Positions 1 to 6,975 of a stretch of 12,372 nt of DNA are shown piece by piece. The first letter of the stretch is position 1; each line of letters begins with the position of its first letter. Location of the stretch: assembly GCA_040877415.1 (NCBI GenBank), contig JBBDNV010000177.1, positions 1 through 12,372 of the forward strand, read 5' to 3'. The stretch is from JBBDNV01 sp040877415. GTDB taxonomy: Bacteria > Planctomycetota > Planctomycetia > Pirellulales > PALSA-1355. The notes beneath the pieces were generated by a model. The model was not told the DNA's origin. It did no database searches and saw only the letters and a program-made list of their open reading frames with translations. The translations under genes were made by a program, and so were the position numbers.

Positions 1-26
1 TTTTCGCGGGTCTCGCCGCGACGTGC

Positions 27-54
27 TCGGAGCCAGTCCCATTTTTCAACGGCC
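27..54. repeat. REP-like repeat copy, inverted partner of 8633-8660
   Basis: This 28-bp stretch is the exact reverse complement of 8633-8660. Its core reads agccagtcccatttttcaac. The same family, in a variant form (cctgtcccaatttttcaac), occurs again at 8705-8723. I see three related copies in the window, always outside genes, which fits a dispersed REP-type repeat. The copy lies close to the left edge, so a paired arm further left cannot be excluded. Confidence 0.75.
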
Positions 55-87
55 TCCTATGGTCTTGTCGCGAAGAAACGCATTAAG

Positions 88-131
88 ACGCCGCAGGCGT
101 CAAACATTCCAGCCCAGGGCAACGCCCTGGG
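88..131. repeat. Dispersed double-hairpin repeat (copy 1)
   Basis: Two short palindromes lie in a row. The first is acgccgcaggcgt at 88-100 (5-bp arms, 3-nt loop). The second is cccagggcaacgccctggg at 113-131 (8-bp arms, 3-nt loop). The same pair in the same order recurs at 10225-10268 with an unrelated spacer between the hairpins. It lies just beyond the stop of the permease gene, so it could fold at the 3' end of that transcript, but there is no T-run and I do not call it a terminator. Confidence 0.75.
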
Positions 132-171
132 GCGCGTTGCACACCACCCGTGCCGCGCGCCACTAAGACGT

Positions 172-3100
172 CTACTCCTCGCGCAATGCCGGCAGCAATT
201 CGGAGCGCAAGGTCGCGCGCACGGCCAACAGCCCGGCCGCCAGCCCGACGATGAGCACTAGCGCGAGCGTGGCGGCCAGCGACAGCCACGGGATGCCGGC
301 TCCGCCCGCGAGCCAATGCGGTAATACGGCCACCAAAGCCGCGGCGATTCCCACGCCCAGGCCGCCCACCAGCAAGAGCGTGTTTTCGATCATCACCAGC
401 CGGGCAAGCAGCATGCGGCGAAACCCCGCAGCCCGCATTAAGGCCAGCTCGCCGCGCCGCTCCAGCACGCTGCGCAATTGCACCGTGGCCAGCCCGAACG
501 TGCCCAACAGCAATCCCAAACCGCCCAGGCTTTGAAACGTCGACAGATACGTGTTCTGCACGGCGAAGAAACCGGCCAGCCGCTCGTGGCTCGTTTCGGC
601 GTCGAAACCAAAGTCGCCAAGCCCGCTTTCCAGCGCCTGCCGCGCCTTGTCGACCGGCTCGTCGTCGGTGTCGACCAGGAAGAAGCGATAGCCGTTCACC
701 TGCGGAAAGAGCGCCAGGAACGCGGCTTCGCCGACCAGCACGTCGCCTTGAAAAATGCTGTTCTTCAACATCCCGACGATTTGCAGCCGGGCCGTGCCGC
801 CGCCGACGTCGGCAACTTCGATCGTATCGCCGAGCCCCTTGTGCAGGCTGTACGTGGCCGTGTTGAAGTCGACGACCGCGGGCACGACCGGCGTGCCGTC
901 GGATTCCTCGGGCAAGTTCTTGTCGAGCAGCAGCCACGGATTCGCTTGTTCCTCGGGAGTTTCCGCCGCGCTTGTGCCCCAGTCAAAACCGCCGCGCCGC
1001 ACGAGCTCTTCGCTGACGCCCAGCACGCGCGGCTGCGTCGAGCGGTATAGATTCAAACAACTGGCGTCATCGCCCGACTCGACGCGCAGCGACACGGTGT
1101 TGCAATGTTCCAGCAGCTTGTCCGCCGCCGGCGAGAATCCTAATTCGGCGCGTCCCTGCGGCGTGTTCAAATCCTGATAGATCGGCTGATCGCACTGGGC
1201 GACAATCGTGAATCCGCCGCTGCCGCTGTCGGGTCCTCCCCCGAGCGCCGCGGGATCGAGCCGAAAGGCCGATAGCGCCACGATCAGAAAGCTGGCCGCG
1301 GCCACCAGCCCGATCGACAGAACGCTGCGGCCGGGATTGCGCGAACCGTTGCGAACCGCCAGCCGAGCAATCGGCAGCGCGCCCACTGCTGCAATGCCGG
1401 CCGTGGCTCCGCGGCGCATGCGATTCCAGATCAACACCAGCGCGGCCACCAGAACGAGTGCCCCCGAGCCGACGAACGAGCCGGCTTGCGCTTCGCCGCG
1501 CAGCCAGGGAGCCATGGCCACGCACGCGGCGGCCAGCACCAGCATGGCGCCCGCGGCCCACAAGCTCCGTCGCGACGCGGCCCGCGTTGTCCAGCGATCG
1601 CCAACCGCTTCGCCGGCCAAAAGCCGCCGCACGGAGATGCGCCCCAAACTCCGGAGCGTCCACAGCACGGTCAAAAGCGACACGATGAGTCCGCCCAGAT
1701 AACCAATGATCAAGCTCAATGGCGTCACGTACAGGCCGAGAAACGGCGTGCTGATGGCGCTCAACCACCAGGTGGTCAGGCCTACAAGCATCAGCCAGGC
1801 GTAACCGACGCCGGCCCCGACTCCCAAAAGCGATCCGATCGCCGTGACGATGAGCCCTTCGGCGGCCAGCACGCCGAAAATCTTGCGATGACTCATGCCG
1901 ACGGCTCGCAGCACGCCAATCTCCTTGGCCCGTTGTTCGATTCCCAATCGAAACAGCAGCGCCACAAGCAGCAGCGACGCGACCATGATGAACAGGCTGA
2001 ATCCGACAAACAGGCCGTCGAACGAAGTCGTTCCGCGCGACGCTTCCAGGCCGAGCCGCTTGATCGGCCGGAACGCGAATCCCAGCGACGCCGGGTCGAG
2101 CACCAGTTGATTGGCCTGCGCTTGGAGGGTCGGTCCGGGCGGCGGCGCGAATCGCACGGCCGTCGTGTCGCCAAAGCGGCTCAACCACAGCCGCCGTCCG
2201 GCGGCCAGCGAGATGTACGCCTTGGGCGTGGTGCGATGTTCGTCCCAGTATTGTTCGTCCTTGTCGCGCACGCGCGCAGGCTCGAACGGAAACGGGGGAT
2301 CCCAATCGCCGATCGCAAGCTGATCGGTGACGCCCGGCATTTGCGGCGTGAGGTCGGGATCGGCCGCCGGCCCCGCTAGTGCGACGATTTCCTTCAGGCG
2401 AAAGGTGGCTTTCCTCTCGCGCACGTCGCCATGCGTGCTCTCGGGCTCGAAGTAGGTGATTTCTACCTCGTCTCCCGGTTTGGCCCCCAGATCTTCGGCC
2501 GCCCAGGTGGTGAGCGCGATCTCGTCGTCCTTTAAGGGTTCGACCGGTTTGCCGTCGGGCGTTTTGAAAGGGCCGAGCGGCGGTTCGGCGGCAAAGTCGA
2601 TGGCCGTGATCGTCGAGTAGGGGATCTTGTGCCCGCCGCTTTCGATCCAATTCGCAAGATAGGTCAACACCTCCTGCTCTCGATCTGCCGCAAATGCCTT
2701 TCGGGCGGCTGCGACCACGGCCGGCTCGATCAGCATGCGGTTGCTCGTCAATTGCACGTAGCCGAGCTTGTGCTGTTCGATTTGAATTCCGTAGTCGGCC
2801 AGCTTCGGCCGCAAGCAGTCCGCCAAAGCGTTGTCGTCCGCTTCGATCGGCGCTCGGCCGTCTCGACCCGAGACGAAGATGGCGTTGACCTTGCCCGGCT
2901 GTTCGAGCGCGTCTTGCAGAGTTTCGGTGGCCACGAACGCGTCGAGCGGAAGGAGTTGGCTGGGATTGAGCGCGAAGCGGCCGAGCCCTTCGGCCGGAAT
3001 GATCGCCGCCACGCGCAAACGGCGGTTGCGCACGGTTTCGGTCTTGCGGCCCAAGGCGCTATCGGCCGGAATCTGGCTCGTGCTGCCGATGCGCAGCAAG

Positions 3101-3561
3101 ACTTCGTCGCGCAGGTTGGCTTTGATCTCGCCGGCCAGCGGGGCATTGAGCACGATCTCACCTGGCCCGGGCGGTTTCACCGGACCGCCCCTTCCCAGCG
3201 ACCAGAAATCCGTTCCGCTGCCGATCACGGTGACTTGCCCGGCGCGCAGCGCGCCGTCGGGGTTTTCGACCGTCCCCTGCACGTAGATGACCGGCACGGC
3301 TCGCGAGAAATGCGCGTGGAACTGCGGCTGGCCTTCAATCTCCGCGGCCAATTCGGCGCGAAAGAAACGATTCGTGACCAGCACTTCGTCGATCCGCCCC
3401 AATTGATCCAACAGCAGGTGACGCAAACTGCCGCGCATCGAGTCGCCGACCACGAGCGCGCCGGTCAACACCGCGCTAGCGGCCATCACCGCCAGCGCGA
3501 CCGCCAGGTTGGTGCGCCAATGAAAGCGCAGGCTGGCGGCGACCAATCTGCCCAACGACAT
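172..3561 (-). CDS. FtsX/MacB-like ABC transporter permease, large
   Basis: Membrane subunit of an ABC transporter of the MacB/LolCE/YbbP superfamily, 1129 residues from the ATG at 3561. One membrane segment lies near residues 19-40, followed by a large non-membrane region (about 45-510). A first FtsX-type block (about 517-640) carries the segment ending RAKEIGVLRAVGMS, characteristic of these permeases. Two more hydrophobic segments lie near 667-712 and one near 748-767. A second soluble region follows, then a second FtsX block (about 1008-1120) with the matching segment RGELALMRAAGF. The duplicated layout resembles YbbP more than single-domain MacB or LolC. A GTG in frame at 3600 would add 13 residues and overlap the ATPase gene by 29 bp; the ATG leaves a 10-bp gap after the ATPase TGA. 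Neither has a clear Shine-Dalgarno. The substrate cannot be read from the sequence; the family moves lipids, lipoproteins, peptides or mechanical force across the envelope. Confidence 0.93.
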   Translation of the reverse strand: MSLGRLVAASLRFHWRTNLAVALAVMAASAVLTGALVVGDSMRGSLRHLLLDQLGRIDEVLVTNRFFRAELAAEIEGQPQFHAHFSRAVPVIYVQGTVENPDGALRAGQVTVIGSGTDFWSLGRGGPVKPPGPGEIVLNAPLAGEIKANLRDEVLLRIGSTSQIPADSALGRKTETVRNRRLRVAAIIPAEGLGRFALNPSQLLPLDAFVATETLQDALEQPGKVNAIFVSGRDGRAPIEADDNALADCLRPKLADYGIQIEQHKLGYVQLTSNRMLIEPAVVAAARKAFAADREQEVLTYLANWIESGGHKIPYSTITAIDFAAEPPLGPFKTPDGKPVEPLKDDEIALTTWAAEDLGAKPGDEVEITYFEPESTHGDVRERKATFRLKEIVALAGPAADPDLTPQMPGVTDQLAIGDWDPPFPFEPARVRDKDEQYWDEHRTTPKAYISLAAGRRLWLSRFGDTTAVRFAPPPGPTLQAQANQLVLDPASLGFAFRPIKRLGLEASRGTTSFDGLFVGFSLFIMVASLLLVALLFRLGIEQRAKEIGVLRAVGMSHRKIFGVLAAEGLIVTAIGSLLGVGAGVGYAWLMLVGLTTWWLSAISTPFLGLYVTPLSLIIGYLGGLIVSLLTVLWTLRSLGRISVRRLLAGEAVGDRWTTRAASRRSLWAAGAMLVLAAACVAMAPWLRGEAQAGSFVGSGALVLVAALVLIWNRMRRGATAGIAAVGALPIARLAVRNGSRNPGRSVLSIGLVAAASFLIVALSAFRLDPAALGGGPDSGSGGFTIVAQCDQPIYQDLNTPQGRAELGFSPAADKLLEHCNTVSLRVESGDDASCLNLYRSTQPRVLGVSEELVRRGGFDWGTSAAETPEEQANPWLLLDKNLPEESDGTPVVPAVVDFNTATYSLHKGLGDTIEVADVGGGTARLQIVGMLKNSIFQGDVLVGEAAFLALFPQVNGYRFFLVDTDDEPVDKARQALESGLGDFGFDAETSHERLAGFFAVQNTYLSTFQSLGGLGLLLGTFGLATVQLRSVLERRGELALMRAAGFRRMLLARLVMIENTLLLVGGLGVGIAAALVAVLPHWLAGGAGIPWLSLAATLALVLIVGLAAGLLAVRATLRSELLPALREE

Positions 3562-3571
3562 CGGGCGTGCG

Positions 3572-4252
3572 TCAGCCGGCGGAGGTTTCGAGCTTGCCAC
3601 GATTGAGTTCCACGCGCCGCTGGAGCATGCCCGCCAGGTCGAGGCTGTGCGTCACGACGATTAACATGGTTTGTTCCTGCGACTGAAGTTCCACGAGCAG
3701 CCGGGCCACGCCGGCGGCGGTGGCCCGATCGAGATTGCCGGTCGGTTCGTCGGCCAACAGCAACAGCGGGCGATTAACCAGTGCCCGGGCAATCGCGGTG
3801 CGCTGCCGCTCGCCGCCGGAAAGCTCGGCCGGCAGATGATCGAGCCGCGCCGATAGACCGACGCGGTCCAAGAGCATTCTCGCCCGCTCGACCGCTTGTG
3901 GCCGTGCTCGGCCGTCGGCCAACGTAGGCAACAGCACGTTTTCCAGCACCGAGCACTGCGGCAGCAGGTGATGATCCTGGAACACGAAGCCGATTTTGTG
4001 ATTGCGAAACGCGGCCAATTGCGGCTCGGCCAACTGAAAAGGATCGGAGCCGTCGAGGCTCACGCGGCCGGAGGTCGGCACGTCGAGCGTGCCGATGATG
4101 TGCAACAGCGTGCTCTTGCCGCATCCGCTCGGTCCGGTGACCGCCAGGTTTTCTCCGCTGCTGAGGGTGCAACTGGCGCCGCGCAAAACCTCGAGCGGTT
4201 GGGCCCGCGTCGGAAACGATTTGGTAATGTCGGCAACGACCAACTTAGCCAT
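3572..4252 (-). CDS. ABC transporter ATP-binding protein, MacB/LolD type
   Basis: Cytoplasmic ATPase that should energise the permease encoded just downstream. All nucleotide-binding elements are present in the 226-residue protein: Walker A GPSGCGKST (40-48), Q-loop glutamine 92 in GFVFQDHHLLP, signature LSGGERQ (144-150), Walker B LLLLADEP with catalytic Glu169, and H-loop His202 in VVTHS. The phrase LADEPTGNLD is typical of the MacB/LolD/FtsE branch, and the length fits it. The ATG at 4252 was chosen because homology starts at once (MAKLVVADITKSF). A longer frame to 4390 would only add antisense-like sequence from the upstream gene. The start overlaps the stop of the prenyltransferase-like gene by 8 bp, which suggests translational coupling. 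Confidence 0.96.
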   Translation of the reverse strand: MAKLVVADITKSFPTRAQPLEVLRGASCTLSSGENLAVTGPSGCGKSTLLHIIGTLDVPTSGRVSLDGSDPFQLAEPQLAAFRNHKIGFVFQDHHLLPQCSVLENVLLPTLADGRARPQAVERARMLLDRVGLSARLDHLPAELSGGERQRTAIARALVNRPLLLLADEPTGNLDRATAAGVARLLVELQSQEQTMLIVVTHSLDLAGMLQRRVELNRGKLETSAG

Positions 4253-5195
4253 GGCTTGCGGACGGTTCGGAAGGGAGATCGGCCAACAGCGCCGTGGCGC
4301 CGAGGCCGTAAAAGGTGTATTCGACGTCGTGGCCCGGATCCCAACTTGCGCCGTGGAATCCTCCTTCGGCCAATTGTAGCGAATCGACAAACCGCCGCGC
4401 AGCCGCCAAATCGGCCTTGGCCAGCGCTCCCAGATCGGCCAGGGTCAACAGCCCCGTGAACGTGCTGAGCAAATCGGCGATGGGAATTCGCGAGTTGGCC
4501 CGCAGGCCTCCTTCGTCGGCCGACTGCATGTCGAGCAAAAACTCGACGGTGCCGGCGGCGACCGCGTCGTCGATGGCTCCGAAAATTTTCAGCAGGCCCA
4601 CCGCGGCGGCCGTGGGATTGGTGCCGCTGCGCTTCATCACGTTCATTTCCAAAAAACCGCCGTCGGGACACCAGCGGCCGCGCACGAACTCCATCAGCCG
4701 CGGCACCTCGGGCGTGGGCTCGAGGATCAATTGCTGGCAGAGCACCACCAGAAACGAGTGATACATGCTGCCGGCCTGGCCTTCGGCCGTCTTGGCATAG
4801 CCGCCGTCGGCGCGCCGCAATCGTTCGAGCGCGCGGGCGACTCCGGCGCGCCACGTGGGCGGTTGGCCGTCGAATACGTCGAGCCCGGCGGCGAACCGTA
4901 GCGTCGTGGCGCTCGAGATCAGCGAGAGAAAGTCGACGACGGGCACCTCGCCGGCCAGCCGGCTGCGCAGAAACGCCGCGACCCGCCGGGCAAGGTCGCC
5001 TTCGAGCGCGCCGAGCAGGGCCAGCGAGCGCACGGCAAACGAGGTGTAGTACAGGTCGCTTTCGCCCTCGCGGCCGGCGAATCCGCCGTCGGGCCGCTCG
5101 ACCGAGCGCAAATAGTCGGCGTGGCGCGTGCGCCACGTCTCGCCGCTGCGCCCCAGTCCCGTTGCCAGGCGAAGTGTCAGGTCTTCAAGATACAT
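4245..5195 (-). CDS. Prenyltransferase/squalene-oxidase repeat protein (alpha/alpha barrel)
   Basis: A 316-residue protein built from repeats that resemble the beta subunit of protein geranylgeranyl/farnesyl transferases and squalene cyclases. Repeat signatures are DGGFAG (36-41), DGGYAK (130-135), DGGFLE (178-183), EGGLRA (229-234) and EGGFHG (278-283), each followed by a small-residue helix such as TSFAVRSLALLGAL. Against the zinc site of Rab geranylgeranyltransferase beta (Asp, Cys, His), I align the Asp with Asp241, but the Cys position is Leu243 and the His position Tyr293 (DVEYTFYGLG). Canonical zinc-dependent protein prenylation is therefore doubtful. There is no signal peptide. The ATG at 5195 follows the thioesterase stop by about 64 bp; the open frame upstream to 5633 overlaps that gene and is not homologous. 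It may bind an isoprenoid or acyl ligand; the substrate is unknown. Confidence 0.85.
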   Translation of the reverse strand: MYLEDLTLRLATGLGRSGETWRTRHADYLRSVERPDGGFAGREGESDLYYTSFAVRSLALLGALEGDLARRVAAFLRSRLAGEVPVVDFLSLISSATTLRFAAGLDVFDGQPPTWRAGVARALERLRRADGGYAKTAEGQAGSMYHSFLVVLCQQLILEPTPEVPRLMEFVRGRWCPDGGFLEMNVMKRSGTNPTAAAVGLLKIFGAIDDAVAAGTVEFLLDMQSADEGGLRANSRIPIADLLSTFTGLLTLADLGALAKADLAAARRFVDSLQLAEGGFHGASWDPGHDVEYTFYGLGATALLADLPSEPSASHG

Positions 5196-5259
5196 GGATG
5201 GAAACGGAGCCTGGTAAGGGGCCGACGATGGAAGTTGGATCCACGAGATCCAAGCGCGC

Positions 5260-5682
5260 TTATCGAACGACGACACTTTCCAGCTTCTGTACGATCCAGG
5301 TGGGGATGGGGATCGACCTGGGCCTGCCGTCGTCGGCAAATCGGCAGCAGACGGTCGTGGTCTGGCCAGTGGCCACAGGTCGGCCGTCGTGGCTGAAGTG
5401 GAATTCGTAGGTGATGCTCTTCTGGCCCAACCGCGCAATGGCCACTTCGATGTCGAGCACGTCTTCAAATTTGACCGCGAGCTGGTAATCGCAGCGGGCT
5501 CCGACGCGCGGAAACGACATGGCTCCCTCTTCGTCCGCGACCATGATGCTGAGCCCCAAATGCCGCCACAATTCGTGCTCGGCCTGTTCCATGTAAACGA
5601 AGAAAACGGAAAAGTGCGCCATCGAAGCGGCATCGGTATCGCGAAACTCGACGCGACGCTGGGTTTTGTACGGCTCCGTCAT
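5260..5682 (-). CDS. Acyl-CoA thioesterase, 4HBT/YbgC hotdog family
   Basis: A 140-residue hotdog-fold protein, the usual length for 4-hydroxybenzoyl-CoA/YbgC/FadM-type thioesterases, which hydrolyse acyl- or aroyl-CoA to the free acid and CoA. The N-terminal signature VEFRDTDAASMAHFSVFFVY (11-30) matches the family pattern in which an Asp (Asp17 here) precedes the helix entered by H-F and ends near M-E-Q-A-E (31-35). Asp17 is the expected catalytic carboxylate. The segment KFEDVLDIEVAIARLGQKSITYEF (about 71-94) is the typical beta-strand pair. It is the first gene of the minus-strand cluster with the prenyltransferase-like and ABC genes. The ATG at 5682 sits at the start of homology, without an obvious Shine-Dalgarno. 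The substrate chain length cannot be told. Confidence 0.92.
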   Translation of the reverse strand: MTEPYKTQRRVEFRDTDAASMAHFSVFFVYMEQAEHELWRHLGLSIMVADEEGAMSFPRVGARCDYQLAVKFEDVLDIEVAIARLGQKSITYEFHFSHDGRPVATGQTTTVCCRFADDGRPRSIPIPTWIVQKLESVVVR

Positions 5683-5826
5683 GACGAATCGGTTTGCAAA
5701 GGAAGCGGCGTCCGATGCCTGGGGGGCGCGAGAGATTCTCGCCTAGCCCGCGACGCCGTGCAACTCGTTTGAGGGCGCGCGGGCCGTCTCGTAAACTGTC
5801 GCACGACGCGCTTCGTTCCTGCGTGC

Positions 5827-5859
5827 CGTGGCCACGCTTTCGTGGCCATGCTTTGCATG
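5827..5859. repeat. Tandem palindromes between rpsR and thioesterase gene
   Basis: The 264-bp space 5683-5946 holds no credible gene. Its main structure is cgtggccacg (5827-5836, self-palindromic), which also pairs as tggccacg/cgtggcca (5829-5836 with 5841-5848, 4-nt loop), followed at once by catgc-ttt-gcatg (5847-5859). Related strings (gagcatggcacc) appear near 5913. I associate such palindromes with dispersed planctomycete repeats. There is no T-run on either side, so a classical terminator for rpsR is not supported. Confidence 0.6.
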
Positions 5860-5946
5860 CCCATGCTCAAGGGCCGTTCAATCCCGACGAGCAACGTGCA
5901 CACGCGCTTCGTGAGCATGGCACCGGCGGAGCCAAGGCACCTGCGA

Positions 5947-6222
5947 TCAGTCGCCGACGTAGGGCAACAGCGCCATGTAGCGGGCCCGCTTGATGGCCAG
6001 CGTCACGGCGTGCTGGCTGGCGGCGGTGCAGCCGCTTTTGCGGCGGCCGACAATCTTGCCCTGCCGGTTGGTCAGTTTGCCGAGCAGATCGAGATCCTTG
6101 TAGTCGACGTACATCGGCCGGGGCCGTTCGCCGTCGACGAAAATCGGATCCTTCTTTTTAGTCCGAATTTTACTTTTGTTGGACCGCCGCTTGGGGGGTC
6201 CCTTCATCTTTTTCATGCCCAT
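5947..6222 (-). CDS. rpsR: 30S ribosomal protein bS18
   Basis: Small-subunit ribosomal protein bS18, 91 residues. The C-terminal half is diagnostic: VDYKDLDLLGKL (39-50), then GKIVGRR (55-61), and AIKRARYMALLPYV (76-89), which matches the conserved AIKRARYLSLLPY core that binds 16S rRNA with bS6. The N-terminus is lysine/arginine-rich. The ATG at 6222 is preceded by aggttga almost touching it; an in-frame ATG at 6216 (MKKMKG) would have better spacing to that site, so the true start may be two codons later. The gene is not next to rpsF or rplI as in many bacteria; instead its upstream neighbour on the same strand is an RRM protein gene 172 bp away. Confidence 0.96.
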   Translation of the reverse strand: MGMKKMKGPPKRRSNKSKIRTKKKDPIFVDGERPRPMYVDYKDLDLLGKLTNRQGKIVGRRKSGCTAASQHAVTLAIKRARYMALLPYVGD

Positions 6223-6394
6223 TCAACCTGCGCGTTCTGCGTACGAGTTGTCACTTCATCATCTGACCGGCTTGGCGGTGGAAAAGCAATCCCCGCCCGC
6301 GGTGCTCCACGAAAAAGCTGCGCAGCACCGGCCGGCGAGCGATTCGGACCGCCGGCCTCAGGGCGCGGCACCGCCTGGTAACTGTGTGGGTGGA

Positions 6395-6766
6395 TTAATA
6401 ATCCCGCCCGCGGCCGTAGCCGCGACCGCCGCCGCCGCCGCCGCGTCCGCCGCCACCACCACCGCCGCCGCGTCCGCCGCCGCCGCCACCGCCACCGCCA
6501 CCGCCGCCCGAGCGAGGAGCACGCTCGCGCGCTTCATTGACGGTAATCGCGCGGCCGTCCACTTCGACGCCGTTCAGCGCGTCGATCGCCCGCTGGCAGG
6601 CGTCGTCGGAATCCATCTCCACGAAACCAAATCCGCGCGAGCGGCCGGTCTCGCGGTCGGAAACCACCTCGGCCGAAGTCACCGTCCCGTGGGAACTGAA
6701 CAAGCTCTCCAGCGTCGCCGACGTCGTCGACCACGGGAGATTTCCGACGTAAATCCTCTTTGCCAT
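6395..6766 (-). CDS. Glycine-rich single-RRM RNA-binding protein
   Basis: A 123-residue protein of the bacterial RRM family, like the cyanobacterial Rbp proteins. The RRM spans residues 4-80: RNP2 is IYVGNL (5-10) and RNP1 is RGFGFVEM (44-51), with the aromatic residues that stack on RNA bases (Tyr6, Phe46, Phe48) in place. A tail from residue 87 is almost pure glycine with scattered arginines and ends GYGRGRDY, an RGG-like low-complexity tail. It probably binds single-stranded RNA in the cytoplasm. The ATG at 6766 was chosen because RNP2 follows at once and aaagga lies 8 nt upstream (6775-6780); the longer frame to 6940 runs through the leader hairpin and is not convincing. The next gene downstream is rpsR. 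Confidence 0.95.
   Translation of the reverse strand: MAKRIYVGNLPWSTTSATLESLFSSHGTVTSAEVVSDRETGRSRGFGFVEMDSDDACQRAIDALNGVEVDGRAITVNEARERAPRSGGGGGGGGGGGGRGGGGGGGGRGGGGGGRGYGRGRDY
6427..6510. repeat. GCC/ACC trinucleotide-rich tract encoding the glycine tail
   Basis: About 84 bp of near-continuous ccg/cca triplets with two cgt interruptions, coding on the minus strand for the Gly/Arg tail of the RRM protein. The arrangement is open to replication slippage in steps of three, so tail length may vary between strains without breaking the frame. Confidence 0.85.
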
Positions 6767-6774
6767 CACAAGGG

Positions 6775-6780
6775 TCCTTT
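6775..6780 (-). promoter_or_regulatory. Shine-Dalgarno of the RRM gene
   Basis: Minus-strand AAAGGA lies 8 nt before the ATG at 6766. It is one of only three clear ribosome binding sites in the window and supports the short RRM start over the longer frame. Confidence 0.7.
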
Positions 6781-6810
6781 GAACTCGACGGGGTGTACCA
6801 GGGCGCGAAC

Positions 6811-6855
6811 AAAAAATGACGCAACGTCGGACACCCCGCATCGGCCGTTGCGTCA
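6811..6855 (-). terminator. Intrinsic-terminator-like hairpin in the RRM leader
   Basis: Read on the minus strand, TGACGCAACG (6846-6855) pairs perfectly with CGTTGCGTCA (6817-6826) around a 19-nt loop and is followed directly by TTTTTT (6811-6816). A 10-bp perfect stem plus a T-run is a good intrinsic terminator, although the loop is long. It lies 120 bp past the glycosyltransferase stop and 45 bp before the RRM start. It may end the glycosyltransferase transcript, or act as an attenuator if the RRM promoter lies upstream of it. Confidence 0.7.
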
Positions 6856-6884
6856 GGTGAGCGCTTCGAGGCTCAACAACCCTT

Positions 6885-6914
6885 AATCTACCCCTGGGGC
6901 CGAGCCCAATGCAA
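6885..6914 (-). promoter_or_regulatory. Possible sigma70-like promoter for the RRM gene
   Basis: Minus strand TTGCAT (6909-6914), an 18-bp spacer, and TAGATT (6885-6890), each 4 of 6 to consensus. Transcription from here would place the hairpin at 6811-6855 inside a leader of about 110 nt. The match is weak and the planctomycete consensus is not well known to me. Confidence 0.3.
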
Positions 6915-6975
6915 CACCGGTGTGCCCCGGACGCTCCCACCGGCGCAAGTCCTGCCGGCCTGCTGATCGGGTGGG

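Noticed and set aside
1067..2650. 527-residue open frame on the minus strand, also 83-937
   Set aside because: Out-of-frame shadows of the permease gene in high-GC DNA, rich in Arg/Ala/Gly with no recognisable motif.
4060..5136. 358-residue minus-strand frame
   Set aside because: Shadow of the prenyltransferase-like and ATPase genes; arginine-rich and without motifs.
5732..5782. Promoter-like TTGCAC and GAGAAT boxes upstream of the thioesterase gene, minus strand
   Set aside because: Only 3 and 4 of 6 matches to consensus; such matches are expected by chance.
5679..5918. 79-residue minus-strand frame between rpsR and the thioesterase gene
   Set aside because: It is read from palindromic repeats (5827-5859), has no Shine-Dalgarno and overlaps the thioesterase start.
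6304..6332. Hairpin-like sequence with a short T-run between the RRM gene and rpsR
   Set aside because: On the minus strand the stem before the T5 is only a few base pairs (gctgcgcagc), too weak to call a terminator; the two genes may still be co-transcribed.
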